Below, piece by piece: positions 9,065 to 17,242 of a stretch of 38,589 bases of DNA (within the stretch, counting starts at the first letter, position 1; each line of letters starts with the position of its first letter). The DNA comes from Porticoccaceae bacterium (lineage in GTDB: Bacteria > Pseudomonadota > Gammaproteobacteria > Pseudomonadales > Porticoccaceae). The stretch is taken from assembly GCA_029242085.1 (NCBI GenBank), contig JAQWUP010000056.1, positions 1 to 38,589 of the forward strand. Direction: 5' to 3'. The position numbers were made by a program, and so were the translations under genes. A model generated the notes under the pieces. That model did not search any database. It had not been told where the DNA came from and saw only the letters and a program-made list of their open reading frames with translations.

Positions 9065-10108
9065 TTACTCTTCAGCGAGATTTTCGTCAGGTGCTGCCGC
9101 TGCATCAGCTTCTGGAGCAGCTCCACCTAATTCTTTTTCGCGGATAAAGCCTTCAATTTCCGCGGCTATCTGCGGGTTCTCCGTTAAGAAAATACCCACA
9201 TTGGCTTTACCCTGACCAATCTTATTGCCCTGATAGGCGTACCAGGCGCCAGACTTATCAATCAGACCATGCTTAACACCCAGATCGACCAATTCACCGT
9301 TGCGGTTGATACCCTTGCCATAAAGGATCTGAAACTCAGTCTGCTTAAAGGGTGGTGCAACTTTGTTTTTAACCACCTTGACCCGAGTTTCGTTACCGAC
9401 AATTTCATCGCCGTCTTTTACTGCACCAATACGACGGATATCCAATCTTACTGATGAGTAGAACTTCAAGGCATTACCACCTGTAGTGGTTTCTGGGTTA
9501 CCGAACATAACGCCAATTTTCATACGAATCTGGTTGATAAAAATTACCAGACAGTTGGCATTTTTAATATTACCTGTCAGCTTGCGCAGCGCCTGAGACA
9601 TCAAGCGAGCCTGCAGACCAACATGGTGATCTCCCATCTCGCCCTCAATTTCAGCTCTTGGTGTCAGGGCCGCTACCGAGTCCACAACTAGTACATCGCA
9701 GGCTCCGGACCGCACCAGCATATCGGTTACCTCGAGAGCTTGCTCGCCGGTATCTGGCTGCGAGACGATCAGGTCGTCCACCACAACACCAAGCTTTTCG
9801 GCATAGACGGGATCGAGCGCGTGCTCAGCATCGACAAAGGCGCAGGTGCCGCCGGCCTTTTGCGCTTCGGCAATCACTTGTAAGGTTAAGGTAGTTTTAC
9901 CCGAGGACTCCGGGCCATAGATTTCAACAACACGACCCTTGGGAAGACCGCCTATGCCCAGCGCGATGTCCAGGCCCAGTGAACCTGTCGAGATAGCCGG
10001 CACCGCCTGACGACCATTTTCGCCCATGCGCATCACTGTGCCCTTACCAAACTGTCGCTCAATTTGACCCAGTGCTGCCTCTAGTGCTTTTGCTTTATTG
10101 GCGTCCAT
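9065..10108 (-). CDS. recA: Recombinase RecA
   Basis: The 347-residue strand-exchange and SOS co-protease protein. Walker A is GPESSGKT at about residues 65-72; the L1/L2 regions ([20 protein letters not shown] and [20 protein letters not shown]) are intact. The C-terminal tail is acidic and ends DENLAEE, as expected for autoregulation. A good AGGA ribosome site precedes the ATG. A LexA box lies 59 bases upstream. Confidence 0.99.
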   Translation of the reverse strand: MDANKAKALEAALGQIERQFGKGTVMRMGENGRQAVPAISTGSLGLDIALGIGGLPKGRVVEIYGPESSGKTTLTLQVIAEAQKAGGTCAFVDAEHALDPVYAEKLGVVVDDLIVSQPDTGEQALEVTDMLVRSGACDVLVVDSVAALTPRAEIEGEMGDHHVGLQARLMSQALRKLTGNIKNANCLVIFINQIRMKIGVMFGNPETTTGGNALKFYSSVRLDIRRIGAVKDGDEIVGNETRVKVVKNKVAPPFKQTEFQILYGKGINRNGELVDLGVKHGLIDKSGAWYAYQGNKIGQGKANVGIFLTENPQIAAEIEGFIREKELGGAAPEADAAAAPDENLAEE

Positions 10109-10159
10109 TATTCTGTCCTCGATATAATTTGTGTTTAAGGCTGACTACTGTTTACTTAA

Positions 10160-10672
10160 TCAGTTGCTGTATGGGTGTACAGTATTACATCCAGTAACCA
10201 TATGCAACAGTTCCTGAAGAGAAATTTTAACCGCCTGTTCTCGAACTGCGCTGCGGTCGCCATTGAGACTGTGCACCTGACTACTAATACCCTGCGGACT
10301 CAGCCAGGCGAACCATACGGTTCCCACTGGCTTGTCCTCTGTGCCTCCCCCGGGCCCAGCAATACCACTGATTGCCACAGCATAGTTAGCTCCAGCAGCC
10401 TGCGCAGCGCCCTGCACCATGGCGCGCACCACCGCTTCGCTCACCGCTCCCTCTGAACTGAGCACCGCTTCGGGCACATTGAGTAGCTCATGTTTGGCCT
10501 GATTGGCGTAGGTAATAAAGCCGCGATCGAACCACTTGGAGCTGCCGGCAACCTCGGTGATGGCACTGGCGACCCCGCCACCAGTGCAAGACTCTGCAGT
10601 GGTGACAGTGGCCTTTTGTTGCAACAGGGCTTGGCCCAACTGCTGAGAAAGGTTAAAGATTTGCTTGTTCAT
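10160..10672 (-). CDS. pncC: Nicotinamide-nucleotide amidohydrolase PncC (CinA C-terminal type)
   Basis: Deamidates NMN to nicotinate mononucleotide in NAD recycling. The protein is the stand-alone CinA C-terminal domain, about 170 residues. Signatures are TTAESCTGGGVASAITEVAGSS, FITYANQAKHELL, SEGAVSEAVVRAM and AVAISGIAGPGGGTEDKPVGTVW. The start is uncertain: ATG at 10672 gives the usual length; an in-frame ATG at 10720 adds 16 residues. Directly upstream of recA, the conserved order. Its 3' end contains the recA SOS box. Confidence 0.94.
   Translation of the reverse strand: MNKQIFNLSQQLGQALLQQKATVTTAESCTGGGVASAITEVAGSSKWFDRGFITYANQAKHELLNVPEAVLSSEGAVSEAVVRAMVQGAAQAAGANYAVAISGIAGPGGGTEDKPVGTVWFAWLSPQGISSQVHSLNGDRSAVREQAVKISLQELLHMVTGCNTVHPYSN
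10167..10182 (-). promoter_or_regulatory. LexA (SOS) box for recA
   Basis: CTGT-N8-ACAG matches the gammaproteobacterial LexA operator consensus exactly. It lies 59 bases upstream of the recA start and inside the last codons of pncC. No convincing -10/-35 pair could be fixed around it. Confidence 0.9.
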
Positions 10673-10795
10673 CACCGAAGTGTAGCTGGCTTTGACAATA
10701 GCCGATAGGGCTTTCATCAACTATCTACTAACCGGAGAATTGAGCCTCAAAGCGGGCACATCTCAGCGTTAGAAAACTTATATCAGGGCGCCTCG

Positions 10796-10818
10796 GGGCT
10801 GCCCGGATTGAGCAGCCC
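10796..10818 (-). terminator. Hairpin after the crotonase gene
   Basis: GGGCTGC/GCAGCCC (7 bp, 9-base loop) lies just beyond the crotonase stop. It lacks a T run, so termination is only a guess. Confidence 0.35.
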
Positions 10819-10834
10819 AGTCAGGCACTGACCA

Positions 10835-11527
10835 CTAAGCTGAGGGCGTAACTAGATCTAACTCAATACAGTGATCAAGTAATTCAAGCAGCCCTTTGCG
10901 CGACTTATTCTTGGTGCCATTAAAGGCAGTCATATTGAGCTGAGAAAACATTTCGGCGGCCATCGATGTAGCCTGATCCAGAGATTCTAGCGGCGCGATA
11001 CGATCATAAAAACCGGCCGGCATTGCGTCTTCAGGAGACCATATCTCGGCATTGATCACACAGCGATTGAAGTAGGTTAACGGCAGTCGATAGCGGGCAA
11101 GTTCGATACCGAAGTTGTGCATCGTCATACCAATAATAGTTTCATTGAGGCCTACCTTAAACTCCCCAGCCGCGCCAATCCTGTAATCGCAGGCCAGCAT
11201 TAAAAAAGCGCCCATGGCTATACAGTGGCCAGTGGACACACCAATAACCGGAGTCGGAAAGGACAGTATACGACGCGCCATTTTCGACCCGCGAGAGGTA
11301 AGAACCAGCGCATTTTCCGGCCCCTTACCCATTTCTTTAAGATCAAAACCACCGGAAAAAATCCCGGCCCGCCCCTTTAAAACAACAATCGCCTCGGCCT
11401 GTTCTGCCTGATCAAAAGCCGCCTCTAACTCGTCCCACATCCCATGGGAGAGCACATTGGCTTTACCGTCGTCCATGGCGATGGTGGCGACGCCGTTGTC
11501 GATTGTGACTGATACTAAACTGCTCAT
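10835..11527 (-). CDS. Enoyl-CoA hydratase/isomerase family protein
   Basis: A 230-residue crotonase-fold protein, short but within family range. The oxyanion-hole segments are present: RAGIFSGGFDLKEM and TGHCIAMGAFLMLACDYRIGA. The segment after the hole reads VGLNETIIGMTM, keeping a Glu near one catalytic position. Members act on acyl-CoA thioesters; the substrate cannot be told. GGAAGGGG precedes the ATG. It sits between pncC and mutS, divergent from mutS, a position occupied by other genes in Pseudomonas. Confidence 0.88.
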   Translation of the reverse strand: MSSLVSVTIDNGVATIAMDDGKANVLSHGMWDELEAAFDQAEQAEAIVVLKGRAGIFSGGFDLKEMGKGPENALVLTSRGSKMARRILSFPTPVIGVSTGHCIAMGAFLMLACDYRIGAAGEFKVGLNETIIGMTMHNFGIELARYRLPLTYFNRCVINAEIWSPEDAMPAGFYDRIAPLESLDQATSMAAEMFSQLNMTAFNGTKNKSRKGLLELLDHCIELDLVTPSA

Positions 11528-11866
11528 CTTTTCCCCTTCCTTATTAACTATCTTTATCTCGATTAATTATTGTCAGCTGAGACTTATTTTTACCCCAGAC
11601 ATCAAAGATTACCTGAGCCTGACCTTAATAATATTTATTTCACCCACTAAGTGCGCAACCAACTACACAGTTCGGCGAGAGAGGCTGGTTACTCAGCGTT
11701 TATGATGCAAACAGCATTCAACTGATGCCTTAATAGCTCCAATAGATTAGCCAAATATACTGACTGTGGCTACTGCCATTAGTTGTTTTACGTTAAGATT
11801 ATGGGCAAGCGCCAAAGGGATTACGGCTGCGACACAACAATGGACGAAGGTTATTTTAAGGCACCT
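11528..11866. other. Intergenic region between crotonase and mutS
   Basis: AT-rich spacer between divergent genes. It must carry both promoters. An in-frame extension of mutS reaches 11783 but lacks family similarity and ribosome sites. No RNA gene or repeat was recognised. Confidence 0.5.
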
Positions 11867-14431
11867 ATGGCATCTACCCCCACACAGCACACTCCCATGA
11901 TGCAGCAGTATCTGCGCATTAAAGCCGAACACCCCAATGATATTGTTTTTTATCGTATGGGCGACTTTTACGAGCTGTTTTTCGACGATGCCAAACGCGC
12001 CAGTCAAATACTCGATATCACACTGACCGCCAGAGGTAAGGCCAACGGCAATCCAATTCCTATGTGTGGTGTGCCCTATCATGCGGCCGAGAACTACCTG
12101 GCCAAGTTAGTTAAGCAGGGTGTATCTGTTGCGATCTGCGAGCAGATTGGTGACCCAGAAACCAGCAAAGGGCCGGTTGAGCGCGCGGTAATGCGCGTGC
12201 TGACGCCAGGCACTCTGACCGATGAAGCACTGCTTGATGATCGCAGCGATAGCCTGCTCGCGGCTGTTGATCATCGCGATAACCAATTTGGTGTGGCTAC
12301 CTTGGATATGAGCAGCGGCCGCTTTCAACTGCTGCAGCTCAACAGTATTGAAGAGCTCGACAATGAGCTTCAGCGTCTAAATCCGGTCGAGGTGCTAGCC
12401 TCAGAAGATCTGGTCAATATCGAGATTCTTGACCAGCACTCAGGCGTCCGTCGACGCCCACCTTGGGAATTTGAGATAGATAGCGCCCAGCGCCTGCTCA
12501 ACCAGCAGTTTGGCACTCGCGACCTCAGTGGCTTTGGCTGTGACCATCTGCCTGTTGGCATAAGTGCCGCAGGCTGTCTGCTGCAATATGCCAAGGATAC
12601 CCAACGCAATGCTCTACCCCATATTCGCAGCATCAGCGCGGAAAACCGTGAGGACAGTGTTGCCCTAGATGCCGCTAGCCGCCGCAATCTTGAACTGGAC
12701 ACCAACCTTACCGGTGGCCAGGAAAACACCTTATTTGATGTGCTGGACAACACTGCAACCAGCATGGCCAGTCGTTTACTGCGCCGCTGGCTCAATCGTC
12801 CTCTCCAGCATCTGGCCACATTGGAGGCACGCCAACAAACTATTGCCGCACTGCAACACAACTACCTCTACGAATCACTTAATGGCCACCTAAAACAGGT
12901 CGGTGATATGGAGCGTATTCTGACCCGAGTGGCTCTGCGCTCTGCGCGGCCCCGCGATCTAACCCGACTATTGGATAGTCTGGCCGTACTACCGCAGATC
13001 ACCAGTGCCTTAGATGGCTGTGCAGTCGAACATCTGTCAGAGCTAGCCATAGGCGCCAAGCCTCTGCCCCATTTGGTTGAGTTGCTGGCTAGCGCAATCA
13101 AAGAAAACCCTCCAGTGATTATTCGTGATGGTGGCGTAATCGCCGATGGCTATGATCAAGAGCTCGATGAATTGCGCGCCCTGAATACCAACGCCGGTGA
13201 ATTTTTGCTGGTCATGGAAGAGCGCGAGAAAGCCAGCACTGGCATTTCCACACTCAAGGTCGGCTACAACCGCGTGCATGGTTACTATATCGAGATATCT
13301 CGAGGCCAGAGCGACAAGGCGCCGGTGGAATATATTCGCCGTCAAACACTTAAAAATGCCGAGCGCTTTGTTACTCCCGAACTAAAAGAATTTGAAGACA
13401 AGGCTCTGAGCGCCAAGAGCCGATCTCTGAGTCGCGAAAAGCATCTCTATGAACAGCTGCTCGAAACCCTCAATCAAGATTTACAGCAGTTACAACTCTG
13501 TGCCGGTGCCATTGCCGAATTAGATGTGCTGGCTACACTGGCCGAGCGCGCCCACAGCTTGGATTTCTGTAAGCCACAGCTGCAGCAGCAACCCGGCATA
13601 GATATCCGCGGTGGTCGCCACCCAGTGGTTGAACAGGTCACCAGCGACCCCTTCGTCGCCAATGATCTAGTGATGAACACCCAACGCAAAATGCTGGTCA
13701 TCACCGGTCCCAATATGGGCGGTAAATCTACCTATATGCGTCAGGCGGCGCTGATTGTTCTGCTGGCACAGATTGGCAGCTATGTGCCAGCCACATCGGC
13801 ACAGATCGGTTTGGTAGACCGCATCTTTACTCGCATTGGTTCGTCGGACGATCTGGCCGGTGGTCGCTCGACCTTTATGGTTGAAATGACCGAGACTGCC
13901 AATATACTGCACAACGCCAGTGACCGCAGTCTGGTGTTGATGGACGAAGTCGGCCGTGGCACCAGTACCTTCGACGGCCTTTCACTGGCCTGGGCCTGCG
14001 CCTTTCATCTGGCCGAAAAGGTTAGAGCATTTACTCTATTTGCCACCCATTACTTTGAACTGACCGCACTGCCAGACAAGGTTGAGGGTGCAGTGAACGT
14101 GCATTTAGACGCCACAGAATATAACGACAGCATCGTGTTCTTACACAGCGTGCAAGATGGCCCGGCCAGTCAAAGCTATGGTATTCAGGTGGCAAAACTT
14201 GCCGGCATACCCGCAGATGTTATTCAGCTCGCACGCCAGGAACTCGCATTGCTGGAAACCGGCGGCAATGGTGTTATCAGCCCCGAAGTAAAGGCACAGC
14301 CCAGCCAGACAGAACTGTTTCTGCCGCCAGTCAACCCTGAACTGCAAAAACGTCTGGATAATCTGCGTCCAGATGAATTGTCACCAAAGCAGGCTCTGGA
14401 TCTTATTTATGAGCTCAAGACCCTCCTATAA
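11867..14431 (+). CDS. mutS: DNA mismatch repair protein MutS
   Basis: Recognises mismatches and small loops and recruits MutL. From the ATG at 11867 it has 854 residues, almost exactly the E. coli length; AAGG lies five bases before this ATG. The mismatch-binding Phe-x-Glu is in RMGDFYELF. Walker [10 protein letters not shown] is near residue 613, Walker [17 protein letters not shown] follows, and the C-terminal [16 protein letters not shown] is the dimerisation tail. Upstream of fdxA, as in Pseudomonas-like genomes. Confidence 0.98.
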   Translation: MASTPTQHTPMMQQYLRIKAEHPNDIVFYRMGDFYELFFDDAKRASQILDITLTARGKANGNPIPMCGVPYHAAENYLAKLVKQGVSVAICEQIGDPETSKGPVERAVMRVLTPGTLTDEALLDDRSDSLLAAVDHRDNQFGVATLDMSSGRFQLLQLNSIEELDNELQRLNPVEVLASEDLVNIEILDQHSGVRRRPPWEFEIDSAQRLLNQQFGTRDLSGFGCDHLPVGISAAGCLLQYAKDTQRNALPHIRSISAENREDSVALDAASRRNLELDTNLTGGQENTLFDVLDNTATSMASRLLRRWLNRPLQHLATLEARQQTIAALQHNYLYESLNGHLKQVGDMERILTRVALRSARPRDLTRLLDSLAVLPQITSALDGCAVEHLSELAIGAKPLPHLVELLASAIKENPPVIIRDGGVIADGYDQELDELRALNTNAGEFLLVMEEREKASTGISTLKVGYNRVHGYYIEISRGQSDKAPVEYIRRQTLKNAERFVTPELKEFEDKALSAKSRSLSREKHLYEQLLETLNQDLQQLQLCAGAIAELDVLATLAERAHSLDFCKPQLQQQPGIDIRGGRHPVVEQVTSDPFVANDLVMNTQRKMLVITGPNMGGKSTYMRQAALIVLLAQIGSYVPATSAQIGLVDRIFTRIGSSDDLAGGRSTFMVEMTETANILHNASDRSLVLMDEVGRGTSTFDGLSLAWACAFHLAEKVRAFTLFATHYFELTALPDKVEGAVNVHLDATEYNDSIVFLHSVQDGPASQSYGIQVAKLAGIPADVIQLARQELALLETGGNGVISPEVKAQPSQTELFLPPVNPELQKRLDNLRPDELSPKQALDLIYELKTLL

Positions 14432-14471
14432 GCGCGGATAAAACTTAGCGGCAAATAACCTCAACAAGGCA

Positions 14472-14499
14472 TTCACAGGGCAAATCTTCCTGTTATAAT
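14472..14499 (+). promoter_or_regulatory. Sigma-70 promoter of fdxA
   Basis: TTCACA at 14472-14477 and TATAAT at 14494-14499, spaced 16 bases, sit about 44 bases before the fdxA start. Confidence 0.65.
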
Positions 14500-14542
14500 G
14501 CCGCGCTCGATCGAAGCCGTATTACCCACAAGAGACACAGAT

Positions 14543-14866
14543 ATGACCTTTATTGTTGGCGACAACTGCATCAAATGTAAGCATACAGACTGCGTGGAAG
14601 TTTGCCCTGTAGACTGTTTTTATGAGGGTCCAAATTTCTTGGTCATTCATCCCGATGAATGTATTGATTGCGCCCTGTGTGAACCGGAGTGCCCGGTAGA
14701 TGCGATTTTCGCCGAAGATGAAATCCCAGCGGGTCAGGAAGTATTCCTCGAACTCAACGCAGAGCTGGCTGATGTTTGGCCAAATATTACCGCTCAAAAA
14801 GAAGCGCCGGCAGATGCAGAAGAATGGGATGGTGTAGAAAACAAATTGCAGTATTTAGAGCGCTAA
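14543..14866 (+). CDS. fdxA: 7Fe ferredoxin FdxA
   Basis: A 107-residue ferredoxin with one [3Fe-4S] and one [4Fe-4S] cluster. The cysteine patterns are [18 protein letters not shown] and [16 protein letters not shown]. The C-terminal extension ending with NKLQYLER is typical of the Azotobacter/Pseudomonas FdxA type. The ATG at 14543 gives the family's N terminus MTFIVGDNC; an upstream in-frame ATG overlaps the -10 element and is rejected. Electron donor role, partner unknown. Confidence 0.97.
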   Translation: MTFIVGDNCIKCKHTDCVEVCPVDCFYEGPNFLVIHPDECIDCALCEPECPVDAIFAEDEIPAGQEVFLELNAELADVWPNITAQKEAPADAEEWDGVENKLQYLER

Positions 14867-14924
14867 GCCTTCACCAACTAGCGAGTGCTTTAGCAAGTAA
14901 TCAGTGACAACCGCGTTAGATAAC

Positions 14925-15001
14925 GCACCCGTAGCTCAGCTGGATAGAGTAGGTGGCTTCGAACCACTTGGTCGGGGGTTCGAATCCCTCCGGGTGCACC
15001 A
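14925..15001 (+). tRNA. tRNA-Arg (anticodon UCG)
   Basis: Complete cloverleaf: acceptor GCACCCG with CGGGTGC, discriminator A and encoded CCA. The anticodon loop CTTCGAA gives TCG, and the T-arm is GGGGGTTCGAATCCCTC. It is followed by a terminator and borders a region with long spacers. Confidence 0.96.
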
Positions 15002-15009
15002 AATAACAA

Positions 15010-15037
15010 ACCCTCGGTCTTAGGCTGGGGGTTTTTT
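15010..15037 (+). terminator. Terminator after tRNA-Arg
   Basis: An 8-bp stem with two GU pairs (15010-15017 with 15025-15032, 7-base loop) is followed by six T residues. Confidence 0.85.
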
Positions 15038-15439
15038 ATTTGGCCTGTCCCAGAGCATTGGTTCGATCCCTGATAGAGCTCGCTCTGTTACCTCGGCTTT
15101 ACTGTGCGTTCAGAAGAAAAGATGTATAACAATACGCGTGATACCCTGACGGTCCATCGGTATGCGCTATTACTGATCGCCCTTGCGAATTAAGTCCATC
15201 CAAGTTTTGCGCACCTGAACTTGACGAATAACGAGACTTTTTAGCTATAAATAAGTCCTCCAAGCGGCCAAGTAACCCCTCACTTTTAGATTCCCCTTTT
15301 TGAAAACAGAAGATGTGATGCCCCTAAGAAATTGGCATGTCATTTTGATATAACTAATATAAAAAAACTGCATACAAGGTATACATCCAGCTTGTCTGGA
15401 AAGTAGTAAAAAGAATTCATTGAAATAAGGAGTACAACA
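15038..15439. other. Non-coding spacer after tRNA-Arg
   Basis: About 400 bases without a recognisable gene. A T-arm-like GGTTCGATCC at about 15060 could be a tRNA trace. The last 100 bases before 15440 are AT-rich and probably contain the promoter for the microprotein and alternative oxidase genes. Confidence 0.5.
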
Positions 15440-15556
15440 TTGGATTTTACAACAACGATGATAGTTCTTTCTGGTCTAATTATGATTGCCATAGCAACAG
15501 ATGACCTTAGGAAAAGTCAAACAGTGGTGACTATTCGTAACGATAAAGCAGATTGA
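15440..15556 (+). CDS. Possible 38-residue membrane microprotein
   Basis: A short frame starts at TTG (15440) seven bases after a strong AAGGAG site. It encodes a protein with a hydrophobic segment (TTTMIVLSGLIMIAIAT) followed by a charged tail DDLRKSQ...RNDKAD. It lies 74 bases before the alternative oxidase gene on the same strand. I do not recognise the family. The case rests on the ribosome site, the single-helix profile and the position; the TTG start is the weak point. Confidence 0.45.
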   Translation: MDFTTTMIVLSGLIMIAIATDDLRKSQTVVTIRNDKAD

Positions 15557-15630
15557 TTTTCTGACTTAATCGCTTACCAAAGTAAAGAACCTAGGTACTT
15601 CTCAGGTTTAATTGATCAAAAGGGGCTTGC

Positions 15631-16200
15631 ATGAGAGAGATATTTGCTAAGGCAATGACTAAATTCTTTAGATTGATTGCTGACACTTTTTTCGCCAAAA
15701 GATATGGCCACAGAGCCGTTGTGCTTGAGACTGTAGCTGGCGTTCCGGGAATGGTAGCTGGCATGGTGCTTCACTTTACCAGCCTTCGAAAAATGAAGAC
15801 AGGGTACGGTGTTGATATTAGAGAATTATTGGCCGAAGCGGAAAATGAGAGAATGCACCTGATGTTTTTTATAGAGATTGCCAAACCTAATTTTCTTGAG
15901 CGTTGTTTAGTCCTTATCGCACAGATTGTGTTTAGTATTTTTTATCTTACCCTGTATCTACTCGACAAACGAACAGCTCACAAAATGATAGCCTATTTCG
16001 AGGAAGAAGCGGTGAACAGCTACACTGAATATCTGAGCCTGGTTGAGAGTGGAGCCTTGGAAAATGTTCCCGCGCCGCTCCTAGCTATAGAGTATTACGG
16101 CATGTCGCCTGATGCTAAACTCGTCGATTTAATAGAGCATGTGCGCGCAGATGAACAGCATCACAGCGAAGTCAATCACAGCTATGCAGCTAGTAGCTGA
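15631..16200 (+). CDS. aox: Alternative oxidase (AOX)
   Basis: A 189-residue di-iron ubiquinol oxidase that reduces oxygen to water without pumping protons and, in studied members, resists cyanide and nitric oxide. All six iron ligands are visible: E33 in VLETVAGVPGMV, E73 and H76 in ENERMH, E125 in FEEEAVNSYTEY, and E175 and H178 in DEQHH. ADTFFAKRYGHRAVVLETVA matches bacterial AOX proteins. It is somewhat short at the N terminus; an in-frame stop just upstream confirms the ATG, which follows AAAAGGGG. It is peripheral on the inner membrane face. It lies beside a tRNA with spacers on both sides, suggesting acquisition. Confidence 0.93.
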   Translation: MREIFAKAMTKFFRLIADTFFAKRYGHRAVVLETVAGVPGMVAGMVLHFTSLRKMKTGYGVDIRELLAEAENERMHLMFFIEIAKPNFLERCLVLIAQIVFSIFYLTLYLLDKRTAHKMIAYFEEEAVNSYTEYLSLVESGALENVPAPLLAIEYYGMSPDAKLVDLIEHVRADEQHHSEVNHSYAASS

Positions 16201-16741
16201 ATCAATCTGCATCGACAATAGCAGCCGCCCCACTCAATATAAAAGCGTCTGCATTAAGCTAAATATTTAAAAAGGCTTTTGAGATTCCTAGCTCGTTATA
16301 GCCACGCTAGCTTAGCCTCAATAGCCTGCCCCGCCCTCTATAGAAGAGCCCCCTGCACCATCCTTGCCTACTTAACTTTGAACACCGACCCATGATTACA
16401 AGACGGTAGACCGCAGACTGGTGTCGGCCAATGATGATGCTGTGTACGAAAGTATAGGATCTGCGGTAATCAAGTAGGACAGGGGTGCACCCGGAGCATT
16501 AGCTCGGCCCGTAATTTAGCTCGCACTGAGACAAGAAACTATTTGATCATGCAGTATTAATTATCCATTGGCCTTATAGTTGCTTGAACTTTAAAACCTT
16601 AAAGGCTTTGATAACGTATGCTGTAGAAGCTTTGTAGGCAAATAAGGCAGCGGCAGCGATATCTCACAAATAGCCTGAGCCGTCACGCTGATAAGCAACT
16701 AGGAAGACTACTGCCAAATAATAATGGGAGAGCAATAAAAA
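16201..16741. other. Non-coding spacer between AOX and the molybdenum hydroxylase genes
   Basis: About 540 bases without a convincing gene. It contains a degenerate tRNA-like stretch on the minus strand (about 16356-16428) and a palindrome GGGTGCACCC at 16483-16492. A ribosome site GGGAGAG lies just before 16742. Confidence 0.5.
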
Positions 16742-17242
16742 ATGACCCTGATCAACGTAAATGGGACTCAACACAAATTACAGGTAGACCCTTCCACCCC
16801 ACTGCTGTGGGTATTGCGCGAGCAGCTCAACCTTACCGGTACTAAATTTGGCTGCGGTATCTCTCAGTGCGGCGCATGCACTGTTCATGTTAATGGCGTC
16901 GCCACACTCTCTTGCATAACACCTCTCTCAGCGGTGGATGGACAGTCTATTTCAACTATTGAAGGGCTAGCGCCGAGTCCCGATCAACTTCACCCGCTGC
17001 AGCAATCTTGGATCGATGAACAGGTGCCCCAATGCGGCTACTGTCAGTCTGGGCAACTTATGCGTGCGGCCAATCTATTGGCGCACAATCCATCACCCTC
17101 TGATGCTGATATCGATGTGGCCATGGCCGGCAATATTTGTCGCTGCGGCATGTATAACCGTATTCGAAAAGCGATTAAATCCGCTGCCGGCGTGCAGCAA
17201 TTTGATCCCAGCCAGCCCACCGAGGGTTTAGCTAATGGGTAA
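16742..17242 (+). CDS. (2Fe-2S) subunit of a molybdenum hydroxylase (IorA-type)
   Basis: A 166-residue small subunit carrying two [2Fe-2S] clusters that pass electrons from the molybdenum centre. The plant-type cluster motif is [17 protein letters not shown] with a later Cys in LSCITPL. The second, all-helical domain has QCGYCQSGQ and [15 protein letters not shown]. Length and motifs match isoquinoline 1-oxidoreductase alpha or the small subunit of membrane aldehyde dehydrogenases. It overlaps the large subunit gene by 8 bases. Confidence 0.94.
   Translation: MTLINVNGTQHKLQVDPSTPLLWVLREQLNLTGTKFGCGISQCGACTVHVNGVATLSCITPLSAVDGQSISTIEGLAPSPDQLHPLQQSWIDEQVPQCGYCQSGQLMRAANLLAHNPSPSDADIDVAMAGNICRCGMYNRIRKAIKSAAGVQQFDPSQPTEGLANG

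Noticed and set aside
9658-9894. Arg-rich 78-codon frame opposite recA
   Set aside because: It is antisense to a conserved part of recA, has no ribosome site, and its composition mirrors recA codon use.
11783-11866. N-terminal extension of MutS by 28 residues
   Set aside because: The ATG at 11867 has an AAGG site and gives the family length; the extension has no similarity to MutS proteins.
11747-12082. 111-codon frame opposite the start of mutS
   Set aside because: It overlaps the conserved mismatch-binding region of mutS antisense and has no supporting signals.
15055-15075. T-arm-like GGTTCGATCC after tRNA-Arg
   Set aside because: No matching acceptor or anticodon arm around it; treated as chance or decayed sequence.
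16483-16492. Palindrome GGGTGCACCC resembling the tRNA-Arg acceptor end
   Set aside because: Only a short match to the tRNA end and self-complementary; not enough to call an attachment site.
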